DNA from: Acinetobacter brisouii
GTDB taxonomy: Bacteria; Pseudomonadota; Gammaproteobacteria; Pseudomonadales; Moraxellaceae
Reading direction: 5' to 3'
Assembly (NCBI RefSeq): GCF_008993995.1
Contig: NZ_BKNN01000017.1
Span: 1-49,761 of the forward strand
DNA: 49,761 nt
Shown here: positions 29,339 to 37,604 of the stretch, in pieces
Position numbering within the stretch: position 1 is the stretch's first letter
How the letters are laid out: every line of letters begins with the position of its first letter
Position numbers and translations under genes: made by a program
The notes under the pieces: generated by a model
What the model saw: the letters and a program-made list of their open reading frames with translations, nothing else
Told to the model about the DNA's origin: nothing
The model's database searches: none

Positions 29339-29367
29339 TTGTTAGTTTGATCTAATTTGTGTATAAA
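29339..29367 (+). promoter_or_regulatory. Candidate promoter of the ATPase-HNH pair, nested in the valS terminator
   Basis: TTGTTA (29339-29344), a 17-base spacer and TATAAA (29362-29367) make a good sigma-70 promoter whose -10 box is inside the left arm of the valS terminator stem. Initiation about 7 bases downstream would fall at the hairpin loop (near 29374), leaving a leader of about 26 bases that lacks the left arm and so could not terminate. Confidence 0.5.
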
Positions 29368-29399
29368 GGGCTGATTATTCAGCCCTTTATTAATTTTTT
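29363..29399 (+). terminator. valS terminator
   Basis: ATAAAGGGCTGA-TTAT-TCAGCCCTTTAT is a perfect 12-base stem followed by TAATTTTTT. Its T-tail abuts the ATG of the downstream ATPase gene at 29400. Confidence 0.9.
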
Positions 29400-30872
29400 A
29401 TGAATTTCATAGATACTATTTCTTTTCATAGCAAAACAATACCAATTAACGGAAGACATTTAGTAATTACCGGTAAGAATGGCGCAGGTAAAACAAGATT
29501 TCTTAATACATTAGTAAAAGAATTAGAAAATAATAAGGATACCGAATTATACACTCGAAATATTTTACGGGAACAAATATCTGAATTACTAAAAAAAGGA
29601 ATTAATAATTATCCTGTTTCACTAGGTTTAAAGACTCAAGAAATTAAGGAAATAAATAAATTTAGAAATTCGTATACATCTGAAAATAGTTACAAATCAC
29701 AACTAATAAGTATTACAAAATTAATTAACCAAAAACATGTACTTTTTGATAGAAAAAAGAGAGCTTATTTCCTTAAAACAGACCATCAAACTCAATATGA
29801 ACATTTAATTATCGAAAACCCAAATTCTAATTTAGAAGAATATTACTACTACAACCATCCACACCATATTGATAATTTCCGCAACTCTTTGATTAAATTA
29901 ACGCAAACTTATTTAGAAACAAGTAAAGAGTTGGAAATACTCCCTTATGATCATTCAAAAAATATATATCACTTCGAATCATCTAGAGTTAAATCTGATC
30001 AATTTACCTTAAAAGTATTTCAAAGTTTTGAAACTTTTAAAGAAAACCAACAAAAAAAAGATGTTGAACAAGCATTGGAAGCTTTTTTAATTGATCAAAA
30101 AATGGCTTTTAATACCTTAATACAATTTAGAACACTACAAAATTATCCATCAAAACCTTTTGGCGCACGTATATTCGATACAAACGAAATAGAAAGGTGG
30201 TTTTTAAAAGTTGAAAATGATCTCCAATCAATTTTAGAGAATCCAACTATAGAGCTTTCGTTTACAAAAAATGGAGATGAAGTTTTAATTATCCAAAAAG
30301 ATAAAAACATATCTTTCACTTTTGATTCGCTTTCTTCAGGTTTCAAGGCTGTTTTTAATATCTATGCAAACCTACTGGTACGCGCACAATTTCAAAATAT
30401 TTCACCTGAAGAATTATGTGGTATAGCTATTATTGACGAAATAGACGTTCATCTTCATATATCTCTACAAAAGAAAGTTTTACCTTTTCTGATAAAAGCA
30501 TTTCCTAAAGTCCAATTTATTGTAAGTACCCACTCACCCTTTGTAATTACATCTACTGATAATGACACTGTAGTTTACGATATTTCTAGTGGAGAATTCT
30601 TTGAAGAAGATTTAAGTCGTTATTCTTATGAATCAGTTATTAAGGGATTATTTCATGTCAATCCTATTAGTTCGGACACGAAGAATTTAATCGAAATATT
30701 AAAAAACCTATTAACTGACAGCCCAAACAATTATGTGAAAATAAGATCAATAGTCAAAAACTTAGTCGAACTAGAAAAAAATGACCTATTAGATAAAAGT
30801 TTGAAAAATTTATATTTACAAGCCATCAATCTACTAGCAGACAACGATCAGTTGGAGGATTTAGATGTTTAA
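29400..30872 (+). CDS. AAA-family ATPase of a Septu-like (PtuA-type) defence pair
   Basis: A 490-residue ABC/SMC-like ATPase. Walker A is GKNGAGKT (residues 25-32), the signature motif is DSLSSGFK (309-316), Walker B is GIAIIDEIDVHLH (341-353), and the switch histidine is in STHSPF (376-381). Between them lies a long helical, Lys/Asn/Glu-rich region. This domain plan and the overlapping HNH gene match the PtuA ATPase of Septu systems (and of retron Ec78), which restrict phage. The ATG at 29400 has no Shine-Dalgarno, but no later start would leave the beta strand before Walker A. Composition is much AT-richer than the flanking genes, indicating transfer. OLD-type or other ATPase-HNH systems are alternatives. 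Confidence 0.8.
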   Translation: MNFIDTISFHSKTIPINGRHLVITGKNGAGKTRFLNTLVKELENNKDTELYTRNILREQISELLKKGINNYPVSLGLKTQEIKEINKFRNSYTSENSYKSQLISITKLINQKHVLFDRKKRAYFLKTDHQTQYEHLIIENPNSNLEEYYYYNHPHHIDNFRNSLIKLTQTYLETSKELEILPYDHSKNIYHFESSRVKSDQFTLKVFQSFETFKENQQKKDVEQALEAFLIDQKMAFNTLIQFRTLQNYPSKPFGARIFDTNEIERWFLKVENDLQSILENPTIELSFTKNGDEVLIIQKDKNISFTFDSLSSGFKAVFNIYANLLVRAQFQNISPEELCGIAIIDEIDVHLHISLQKKVLPFLIKAFPKVQFIVSTHSPFVITSTDNDTVVYDISSGEFFEEDLSRYSYESVIKGLFHVNPISSDTKNLIEILKNLLTDSPNNYVKIRSIVKNLVELEKNDLLDKSLKNLYLQAINLLADNDQLEDLDV

Positions 30873-31554
30873 AGTATCCAAATCTGCTAGACCAACGGAT
30901 TGGACTACAAAGGACTATAAAGATCCTGTGGTTGTTAAGCAATTAAAGAAAGATTTCCATGGTAAATGCTATATCTGTGAACAGAAGCATTTTCCAAACC
31001 TTAATGTTGAACATTTCATTCCACATTTGGATGATGAACAACTAAAGCTTGATTGGAACAATCTCTATTACGCTTGTTCACGGTGTAATTCCATTAAAAA
31101 TAAATACTATGATGATATGCTCGATTGTTGTAATAGAGATCATCTAGTTGAAGAATGGATTAAGGTTTATTACCGAATGCCTGATGAAGATATTGAAGTA
31201 ATGAATGCTTGTCCTAACGGAAACACCTATCACACTCAAGCTGAAACTTCTAAAGAACTCATTACTAGATGTTTTAATAATGCAAATAGTGGTATTCAAG
31301 AAGTCAGCAAAGAAGATCTAAGAGAAAAAATAATTGAAGTTCACAGTGATTTTCTAGATCTAAGACGCGAATTCTTCAAAAATCTAGATAATTGGCTTGA
31401 TGAAGAAAAAATAGTCGAAGCTAGAAAAATTCGTCACCGTTTAAAATCACACTACCCATTTTCTGCAATTCTACGTGGACATATGGAAAAGGATTCTAAA
31501 TGGAGAAGTGCGCTAGAAGAAATTGAAAAAATAGAACTTCAACAATCGGCTTAA
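30865..31554 (+). CDS. HNH endonuclease of a Septu-like (PtuB-type) defence pair
   Basis: The 229-residue protein has a zinc-bound HNH (beta-beta-alpha metal) nuclease core: CYIC (C35, C38), VEHFIPH (H50, H54), DWNNLYYACSRCN (N65/N66, C71, C74, N75), i.e. two CxxC knuckles bracketing the catalytic H and N. A helical C-terminal region follows. The ATG at 30865 lies inside the ATPase gene (8-base overlap), with GGAGG nearby (30854-30858), indicating coupled expression. HNH proteins of this size next to a PtuA-like ATPase are the nuclease partner in Septu. The zinc residues appear intact, so the nuclease is probably active. Confidence 0.82.
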   Translation: MFKVSKSARPTDWTTKDYKDPVVVKQLKKDFHGKCYICEQKHFPNLNVEHFIPHLDDEQLKLDWNNLYYACSRCNSIKNKYYDDMLDCCNRDHLVEEWIKVYYRMPDEDIEVMNACPNGNTYHTQAETSKELITRCFNNANSGIQEVSKEDLREKIIEVHSDFLDLRREFFKNLDNWLDEEKIVEARKIRHRLKSHYPFSAILRGHMEKDSKWRSALEEIEKIELQQSA

Positions 31555-31558
31555 CCCA

Positions 31559-31583
31559 TAGACCCTCTATTTGAGAGGGTCTA
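31559..31583. terminator. Terminator after the HNH gene
   Basis: TAGACCCTCT-ATTTG-AGAGGGTCTA is a perfect 10-base stem between the HNH gene (+) and the convergent J-domain-like gene (-). The T-tail is weak on both strands. Confidence 0.65.
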
Positions 31584-31592
31584 ATACTACAA

Positions 31593-32615
31593 TCAAAGCA
31601 CCCCATGCTCCAATAACATCTCTACCCCACGCACCTTTTTCATATGCTTTAAACGCTCTTTTTCCCACTTCAATTGCTGCTTTAACTCAGCACAATCTGC
31701 ATCTATAGTTTTATACACATCACTAATATGCACATGCTCCGCTTTCACCTTCTTCGCCAACTGAAAAGAATCTAAAATCTCATCAATTTGACTTTCAAGC
31801 TGCTGACTTTGCGCATCCAAAGCCAGTTTATAAAATTTTACTTGTTCCGCAGATAACTCTTTAGCCCCTGCACCTTTTTTATGTTCAAGCTGTAATTGAA
31901 GTTTGAATAAATAAAACAAATCCTGCTGTTCATACGCCTGACTCGCCTGTTGAAACAACATCGTTTTTTCGGCTTTCTTGCTTTCGTCTTGCTCACGGTC
32001 AGGGTGAATCATTGCAGCGATTTTTAAATATACGGTTTTAAGTGATTGTGCTGCCATTTGCTCGGCTTGCTCGCATTTTTGTTGCAGCCGTTGCTGCTTG
32101 GCTTGTTCACGGGCTTGTTGCTGCTCGGCAGCATATTGTTCAAAGTCCTGCTCTATATCAAACTCATCTTCCTGAGAAGTTTCCTGATTTTCTAGACGGA
32201 TATTCTGCGACTTTTTGCTTTTTTTAGCATTCGATTGCGCTGCAACTTGCTGATAAAAGGTATTGATTTGGGTCACTTGAGTGTGTTGCTCACTAGACAG
32301 TGCTTTGGAACGTTTCAAGATTTTCCCAAGACTGGCAATTTTCTCATCCAATTGCTGCATATCGGCTTTGGAAAATTCATGGCTATTCAGCATTGTCCAA
32401 AGTTGCTGCATTTGCTGAAACAACACCGTATGCAATTCTGCATAAATAGGGAAAAGTTTTTGACGGGTGTACTGCTGAATCTCATCCTGTGCATTTTGCC
32501 ATGCAGCCAGACTGATTTTTTGCTGTTCAATTTTATCAATCAGGCGATTGAGCTTTTTCTGCTGTGGGGAAAGTTCAGTCTTTTTCTGTACCGTTAGTTT
32601 GAGATCAAAAGTCAT
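31593..32615 (-). CDS. J-domain-like (DnaJ-related) protein
   Basis: A 340-residue soluble protein, Gln/Lys/Glu-rich and almost wholly helical. A segment around residue 200 (TVYLKIAAMIHPDREQDESK, then AEKTMLFQQASQAYEQQD) has the HPD tripeptide and helix III character of a J domain, so an interaction with DnaK-type chaperones is suggested. No zinc-finger or Gly/Phe region of true DnaJ is present. The N- and C-terminal coiled coils may bind the client. The ATG at 32613-32615 is preferred over the TTG two codons earlier. It is convergent with the Septu-like pair. Confidence 0.75.
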   Translation of the reverse strand: MTFDLKLTVQKKTELSPQQKKLNRLIDKIEQQKISLAAWQNAQDEIQQYTRQKLFPIYAELHTVLFQQMQQLWTMLNSHEFSKADMQQLDEKIASLGKILKRSKALSSEQHTQVTQINTFYQQVAAQSNAKKSKKSQNIRLENQETSQEDEFDIEQDFEQYAAEQQQAREQAKQQRLQQKCEQAEQMAAQSLKTVYLKIAAMIHPDREQDESKKAEKTMLFQQASQAYEQQDLFYLFKLQLQLEHKKGAGAKELSAEQVKFYKLALDAQSQQLESQIDEILDSFQLAKKVKAEHVHISDVYKTIDADCAELKQQLKWEKERLKHMKKVRGVEMLLEHGVL

Positions 32616-32806
32616 CGCCAATCACACTTGCAAAAGCAACACTATAGCAAGATTAACAAAGCACCGCAGTAATGTGACTCATTGCTATTATCTCTTTATA
32701 AATACTTCAAACATCCAATTCCGATACTTTTACATTGTTTTAAGAAAGTTTTTGAATGCGTAAACACATCAACAGTCAAAGTACAATTCAGTTTACTTAG
32801 CCATCG

Positions 32807-33166
32807 CTATACGAAAAAAATCACAAAGAGCATCGCTGCACATAAGATGTTAATCAAGCCTAGCATTACGGGTAAATCTGTTCGATAACCAACAATCATT
32901 TCCGAAGGGTTTAACGACTTCAACGCAACTTTATATTGGCGTATTGAAAAAAGGCTGATCACGACTGCCAAGAGGACAATCAATACAGAAAACCATTTGC
33001 TTAATGCAACTTTAGGCGAGTTTTGGGTCGGTTCAAGCACATGTATCAGCAAACTTGAACGCTCCAATAAAAAACCAAATGCAATTAACCCCAAACTGCT
33101 CCTATTCCATGCCAGTAAGGTGCGCTCCAAAGCTAAAAATACACGAGGGTCTTGCAAATTGGACAT
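32807..33166 (-). CDS. DUF202 family inner-membrane protein
   Basis: A 119-residue protein with the YidH/DUF202 pattern: RTLLAWNRSSLGLIAFGFLL near the N-terminus, then two further hydrophobic helices (KWFSVLIVLLAVVISLFSI and LGLINILCAAMLFVIFFV). It should span the inner membrane three times. The ATG at 33164-33166 is selected by the binding site AAGAGG seven bases before it; an upstream in-frame ATG would add 21 residues without such a site. Divergent from the ammonium transporter. Function unknown. Confidence 0.85.
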   Translation of the reverse strand: MSNLQDPRVFLALERTLLAWNRSSLGLIAFGFLLERSSLLIHVLEPTQNSPKVALSKWFSVLIVLLAVVISLFSIRQYKVALKSLNPSEMIVGYRTDLPVMLGLINILCAAMLFVIFFV

Positions 33167-33444
33167 TTTTACCTCTTGTTTAAAGAAATACGATGAACTT
33201 GAAAACTTTATTATGCCTGCCAAATGCATTTCATGAACCCATAAAGATCATGGTCACATCCAATCATTAAGCACTATTTTTGTGCCATTTTTCCGTTTTA
33301 GTGCATAAAATGCCTTATATCGAGTCTTATGTATTTTTAGATTTTCATGATTAAAATTTCCATCAAATGATTTCTATATTGGTGCAATCAGCATCGCTAT
33401 ACTTGTGCATATTTCCAAATTAGCACTATTTTTAAGCGACCATA

Positions 33445-34632
33445 ATGCAAAATTTCGATATTTTATTCTTATTGCTCGGTGCAGTTCTGGTTCTAGCCAT
33501 GCATGCTGGCTTTGCATTTTTAGAACTGGGTACAGTTCGACATAAAAATCAGGTCAATGCATTGAGTAAAATTCTATCGGATTTTGCTATTTCTGCGATT
33601 GCTTACTTTTTTGTGGGTTATTATATTGCTTATGGTCAGCACTTTTTCCATACGGGCAGTGTTTTAGCTGAACAACATGGCTATAACCTAATGCGTTGTT
33701 TCTTCCTGCTCACTTTTGCTGCTGCTATCCCCGCAATTATTTCTGGCGGTATCGCAGAGCGTGCCAAAATGCGAACTCAAGCCATCGCAACCCTATTGCT
33801 GGTCGGATTGGTTTATCCTTTCTTTGAAGGACTGATTTGGAATGGGAATTTCGGTTTCCAAAACTGGTTACAGCAAACCTTTGGTGCAAGCTTTCATGAC
33901 TTCGCAGGCTCAGTCGTTGTCCATGCAATGGGCGGTTGGATTGCATTTGCTGCGGTCATTTTGCTAGGTGCACGCTATGGGCGTTATCGTAAAGATGGCG
34001 CTGTGGCAGCTCACCCACCGTCATCTATTCCATTCTTAGCGCTTGGTTCATGGATTCTCATGGTGGGCTGGTTTGGCTTTAACGTGATGAGTGCGCAGCG
34101 TTTAGATGCAATCTCAGGACTGGTTGCCATCAACTCACTGATGGCAATGGTGGGCGGCACCATTACAGCCAATTATATGGGCAAAGATGACCCTGGTTTC
34201 TTGCACAATGGCCCACTTGCAGGCTTAGTCGCGATCTGCGCAGGCTCAGATATTGTTCACCCAATTGGCGCTTTAGTGATTGGTGGTATTGCAGGTATCG
34301 TATTTGTCAAACTGTTTACATATACCCAAAATAAACTCAAGGTCGATGATGTTTTAGGCGTATGGCCAATGCACGGCGTATGTGGTGCATTGGGTGGCAT
34401 TGCTGCGGGTATTTTTGGGCAAACAGCATTAGGTGGTTTAGGTGGTGTGTCTTTCGTTGCACAAATCATTGGTACACTCCTAGCAATCGTGATTGCTCTT
34501 ACAGGTGGATTCTGTGTTTATGGCTTGCTCAAAGTCACCATGGGGATTCGCTTAACCCAAGAAGAAGAATATCGCGGTGCTGACTTATCTATTCATAAAA
34601 TTTCAGCAAATGCTGAAGAAAATAAGTTTTAA
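33445..34632 (+). CDS. amt: Ammonium transporter (Amt/MEP/Rh family)
   Basis: An inner-membrane channel/transporter for ammonium, 395 residues with about 11 transmembrane helices. Landmark segments are GAVLVLAMHAGFAFLELGTV, the periplasmic FHDFAGSVVVHAMGGW carrying the first twin histidine, and VWPMHGVCGALGGIAAGIFG with the second. No glnK gene lies beside it, unlike the typical amtB-glnK pair. It is not visibly under a sigma-54 promoter. Start ATG 33445 has only a weak ribosome binding site. Confidence 0.93.
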   Translation: MQNFDILFLLLGAVLVLAMHAGFAFLELGTVRHKNQVNALSKILSDFAISAIAYFFVGYYIAYGQHFFHTGSVLAEQHGYNLMRCFFLLTFAAAIPAIISGGIAERAKMRTQAIATLLLVGLVYPFFEGLIWNGNFGFQNWLQQTFGASFHDFAGSVVVHAMGGWIAFAAVILLGARYGRYRKDGAVAAHPPSSIPFLALGSWILMVGWFGFNVMSAQRLDAISGLVAINSLMAMVGGTITANYMGKDDPGFLHNGPLAGLVAICAGSDIVHPIGALVIGGIAGIVFVKLFTYTQNKLKVDDVLGVWPMHGVCGALGGIAAGIFGQTALGGLGGVSFVAQIIGTLLAIVIALTGGFCVYGLLKVTMGIRLTQEEEYRGADLSIHKISANAEENKF

Positions 34633-34781
34633 ATTTCAAAAACTACCTCAACAATGTGAATGCTAAATTCAGGACTACCTCCGAATATTTTGGTGATAGT
34701 CCTATACTTATTTTGCAAACTGAGATACATTTTCAATCCGATTTGTTTTGTTTACTGCCTAAATTAGGTGTCGTTGTTTGC

Positions 34782-35570
34782 ATGCCCAAATATCAAGATT
34801 TTTTAGAACATACGGTTTCTAACCAAAGCCGCTCTATTCAGCCGTATGTAATTGATGGCTTAAAAGTATGGCTTAAAAAAGCATCAAAACGGCATCCTTG
34901 GTGGTTATATCTGCCATTACAATGGTTCTCTAAACTCCTCAATATGCAAATTCTAGCACCCGTACCTAACTATGGTGGTTCAGATGCTATTCGATGTGAA
35001 GCTCAACGTATTCGCCAGCTCGAAAAAATTGGGGTTTCTGTGCCAAAAGTGCTAGCAGAATCTGATACGGGTTTACTGATTCAAGATATTGCCAATCATG
35101 ACCAACAACTCATGCAACTCGACCACGCTTTGGCACGTGAACCAGATTTCAACAAACGTAAACAACTTTTTGAAACAGCAGTTCATGCACTAAAGAAAAT
35201 CCATGCAAAAAATTGCTATTTAAGTGAAGCATTTGCACGTAATATTTTAGTCGATAGCCAGCAGAATATTTCATTTATCGATTTTGAAACTGACCCTCAT
35301 CAAACTTTAGACTTAGAAACCTGTCAGGCGCGTGACTGGCTTTGTTTATTATTTTCTACAGCATTTCGTTTTAATGAGCAGGAACGCCCAAGCATTGAAC
35401 AATTGATCAAACATGAATTGAAAGACCGACAAGATATTTTATTTCAACTTCACAAAGTAGGACATCGCTTTGCTTGGCTCAATCGTGTTGGTGTTGAAAA
35501 AACAGGCAATGATGGTAAACGTATGAAGGTTTTTCTGATTTTCTTAAGCAATCTCAAAACTGAAGATTAG
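34782..35570 (+). CDS. LPS-kinase-like protein with an altered catalytic loop
   Basis: From the ATG at 34782 the product has 262 residues and resembles lipopolysaccharide (Kdo/heptose) kinase-type folds. The catalytic-loop region is HAKNCYLSEAFARNILV (H141 to V157) and the metal-binding aspartate is in FIDFETDP (D167). The expected catalytic Asp of the HxD motif aligns with E149, and the preceding His with a Leu, so it may be a slow kinase or a pseudokinase. A GTG at 34656 would add 42 residues, without a binding site. Its stop overlaps that of pmrB in convergent orientation, which together with pmrCAB suggests a lipid A/LPS role. The fold assignment is by pattern only. Confidence 0.6.
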   Translation: MPKYQDFLEHTVSNQSRSIQPYVIDGLKVWLKKASKRHPWWLYLPLQWFSKLLNMQILAPVPNYGGSDAIRCEAQRIRQLEKIGVSVPKVLAESDTGLLIQDIANHDQQLMQLDHALAREPDFNKRKQLFETAVHALKKIHAKNCYLSEAFARNILVDSQQNISFIDFETDPHQTLDLETCQARDWLCLLFSTAFRFNEQERPSIEQLIKHELKDRQDILFQLHKVGHRFAWLNRVGVEKTGNDGKRMKVFLIFLSNLKTED

Positions 35571-36898
35571 TCATTTGCAGCCAAATGTGTCGGCAACTCC
35601 ACCAGTACTTGTAAGCCCCCTAACTCCAAACTACGGTCGAAGCGCAGTGTACCACCCACATGTTGAATTGCCTTTTGTACAATCGACAAGCCCAAACCGC
35701 TTCCAACTTCTAAATGGTGATGGACGCGATAAAAACGCTTGAGTACCTGTTCATACTGCTCTTGAGGAATTCCTGGGCCACTGTCTTCAATACACACATA
35801 GGCTTTTTGCTGTTGTGAATCAGCATAAACCGAAATATTGATGACACCTTCTGCAGGTGTATATTTAATCGCATTATCAATTAAGTTATAGACAATCGAA
35901 TGAACAGTCGGTTCATAACTTTGTAGAATCACCTGATCATTACGTTCAAATCCCAAGTCAATTTCTTTCTCCATCGCTAAATTCATGAGCTGTTCAACGC
36001 AGTTCAGTGCTACATCATTCAGACGAAATTTTTTGGACATTTCCACGCTATTGACCGAGGCATCCTGCTTCGCCAAGGCCAGCAACTGACTCACTAAATG
36101 TTGAATTCGAGCCAAACCTTTACTGAGATTGATGAGCGCTGTATTTTCAGGAAAATCGCGTAAGAGAATTTTAGTTTGTAAATTCAATGCTGTAATTGGA
36201 GTACGCAACTCATGTGCAGCATCGGCTATAAACTGCTTCTGCTCTTGCTGAGTTTTAGAAATTCGATCAAATAAGTAGTTGATTTCATTCACTGCAGGCA
36301 ACAACTCAATAGGATATTGCGCTTCTTGAATATGACTTAACTCATTTGAATCACGCTGAGCCAGTTCATTTTTTAAATCATCTAATGGTTTTAAACTCCC
36401 TCGAATAATCCAAAAAATAATAAACAGCGCAAAAGGCATAATCAAAATGTAAGGCAATACCATACTTCCTGCTAGCTCTAAAGCCAAAACCTGACGTGTT
36501 CGCTCATGCTGGCTGACTTGGATCTGAAACTTGGCTGTAGGTAACACATAGGTGTACCATGTACCATTGTCTGTTTCATGCTGATAAAAACCTGCCTTAT
36601 TTACCCGAGGGACAAGCAAATCATTGGTTTTTAATTGATTAATATCATCATATGACCAAATATCCATAAACAGTTCCTGACGCTCATATTCATGATCAAG
36701 ATTAAAACTGCTATGGGTACTTTTTAAGTTGAATGTAGTCGCTCGGGTTGCCAAAAATTGCATTTGGGTATCGAGGATGCGGGTCAGTTCTTTCAAGGCA
36801 ATATGGTAAGTCGAAAACATCAAAATACACGCCATCACCAGACTCAAGAGTGACGTCAATACAACCAGTTTTGAGCCTAATGACTTAGGTTTTTGCAT
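35567..36898 (-). CDS. pmrB: Sensor histidine kinase PmrB
   Basis: The inner-membrane sensor of the PmrAB two-component system, 443 residues. It has an N-terminal membrane helix (about 8-30), a short periplasmic domain, a second helix near 145-167 (PYILIMPFALFIIFWII), a HAMP-like linker, the dimerisation box AAHELRTPITAL with phospho-accepting H229, and an ATPase domain with N, D-x-G and G boxes (NLIDNAIKYTP, EDSGPGIP, GSGLGLSIV). Residues aligning with A. baumannii colistin-resistance positions (P170, A227, P233, T235) appear wild type here (P171, A228, P234, T236). It is downstream of pmrA, 10 bases away. Confidence 0.94.
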   Translation of the reverse strand: MQKPKSLGSKLVVLTSLLSLVMACILMFSTYHIALKELTRILDTQMQFLATRATTFNLKSTHSSFNLDHEYERQELFMDIWSYDDINQLKTNDLLVPRVNKAGFYQHETDNGTWYTYVLPTAKFQIQVSQHERTRQVLALELAGSMVLPYILIMPFALFIIFWIIRGSLKPLDDLKNELAQRDSNELSHIQEAQYPIELLPAVNEINYLFDRISKTQQEQKQFIADAAHELRTPITALNLQTKILLRDFPENTALINLSKGLARIQHLVSQLLALAKQDASVNSVEMSKKFRLNDVALNCVEQLMNLAMEKEIDLGFERNDQVILQSYEPTVHSIVYNLIDNAIKYTPAEGVINISVYADSQQQKAYVCIEDSGPGIPQEQYEQVLKRFYRVHHHLEVGSGLGLSIVQKAIQHVGGTLRFDRSLELGGLQVLVELPTHLAAND

Positions 36899-36908
36899 CT
36901 TATCTAAC

Positions 36909-37583
36909 TCAGTTATGCCCTAAACGATAGCCTAAACCACGAATCGTTCGGATAAAATCTTTACCTAATTTGGCACGCAAGTGGTGAATATATACTTCAA
37001 TCGTATTACTCGACACTTCACTGTCAAAATCATATAGCTTGTCTTCCAAGTTTGACTTAGAAAAAATCTTATTGGGATGCGACATCAACGGAGTCAAAAT
37101 TGCCCATTCACGGTTGGACAGTTCAATGGTTTGTCCCTTGAATTTGGCAATATGCTGTTCAATATCTAACATCAAATCGCCATTACGCAAGACTTTGTCA
37201 TTACTTGGTGCTTTAATTCCCACACCTGCACGGCGTAGCAGCGCCTGAATACGCGCAAATAACTCCTCAAATTCATAAGGTTTGACCAAATAATCATCTG
37301 CACCCTGATTTAGGCCATCAACACGGTTTTCGAGCTGATCTCGTGCTGAAATAATCAATACAGGAATTTGGGTACGTTGACGAATCTGCTTGAGAACCTG
37401 CATACCATCCATCATCGGCAAGCCAAGATCAAGCAACACAATATCAAAAGTTTGCTTAGATAATTCTGTCAGACCATCAACACCATTATTGACCCACTCA
37501 ACATCAAAACCATGATATTTCAATAAGGTGATGGTGGACTCTGCAATCATGAAGTCATCTTCAATAATTAAGATCTTGGACAT
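36909..37583 (-). CDS. pmrA: Response regulator PmrA
   Basis: An OmpR-family DNA-binding response regulator, 224 residues, equal in length to A. baumannii PmrA. The receiver domain has the acidic pocket IIEDD (E8, D9, D10), phospho-accepting D52 in VLLDLGLPMMDG, and the conserved Lys in DYLVKPYEF. The C-terminal winged helix holds ELSNREWAILTPLMSHPNKI and SSNTIEVYIHHLRAKLGKDF. Position E8 and M12, altered in some resistant A. baumannii, look wild type. The ATG at 37581-37583 (MSKILIIEDD) is the family start. It binds CTTAA-type repeats such as the one upstream of pmrC. Confidence 0.95.
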   Translation of the reverse strand: MSKILIIEDDFMIAESTITLLKYHGFDVEWVNNGVDGLTELSKQTFDIVLLDLGLPMMDGMQVLKQIRQRTQIPVLIISARDQLENRVDGLNQGADDYLVKPYEFEELFARIQALLRRAGVGIKAPSNDKVLRNGDLMLDIEQHIAKFKGQTIELSNREWAILTPLMSHPNKIFSKSNLEDKLYDFDSEVSSNTIEVYIHHLRAKLGKDFIRTIRGLGYRLGHN

Positions 37584-37604
37584 GCGATGCACTCTATTGA
37601 CAAT

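Noticed and set aside
29335-29399. Retron non-coding RNA or reverse transcriptase linked to the PtuA/PtuB-like pair
   Set aside because: Only 65 bases separate valS from the ATPase gene, filled by the terminator and promoter, and no reverse transcriptase gene is nearby.
33360-33444. Sigma-54 promoter for the ammonium transporter
   Set aside because: The best TTGG...GC pair has only 8 bases between GG and GC, not the required 10.
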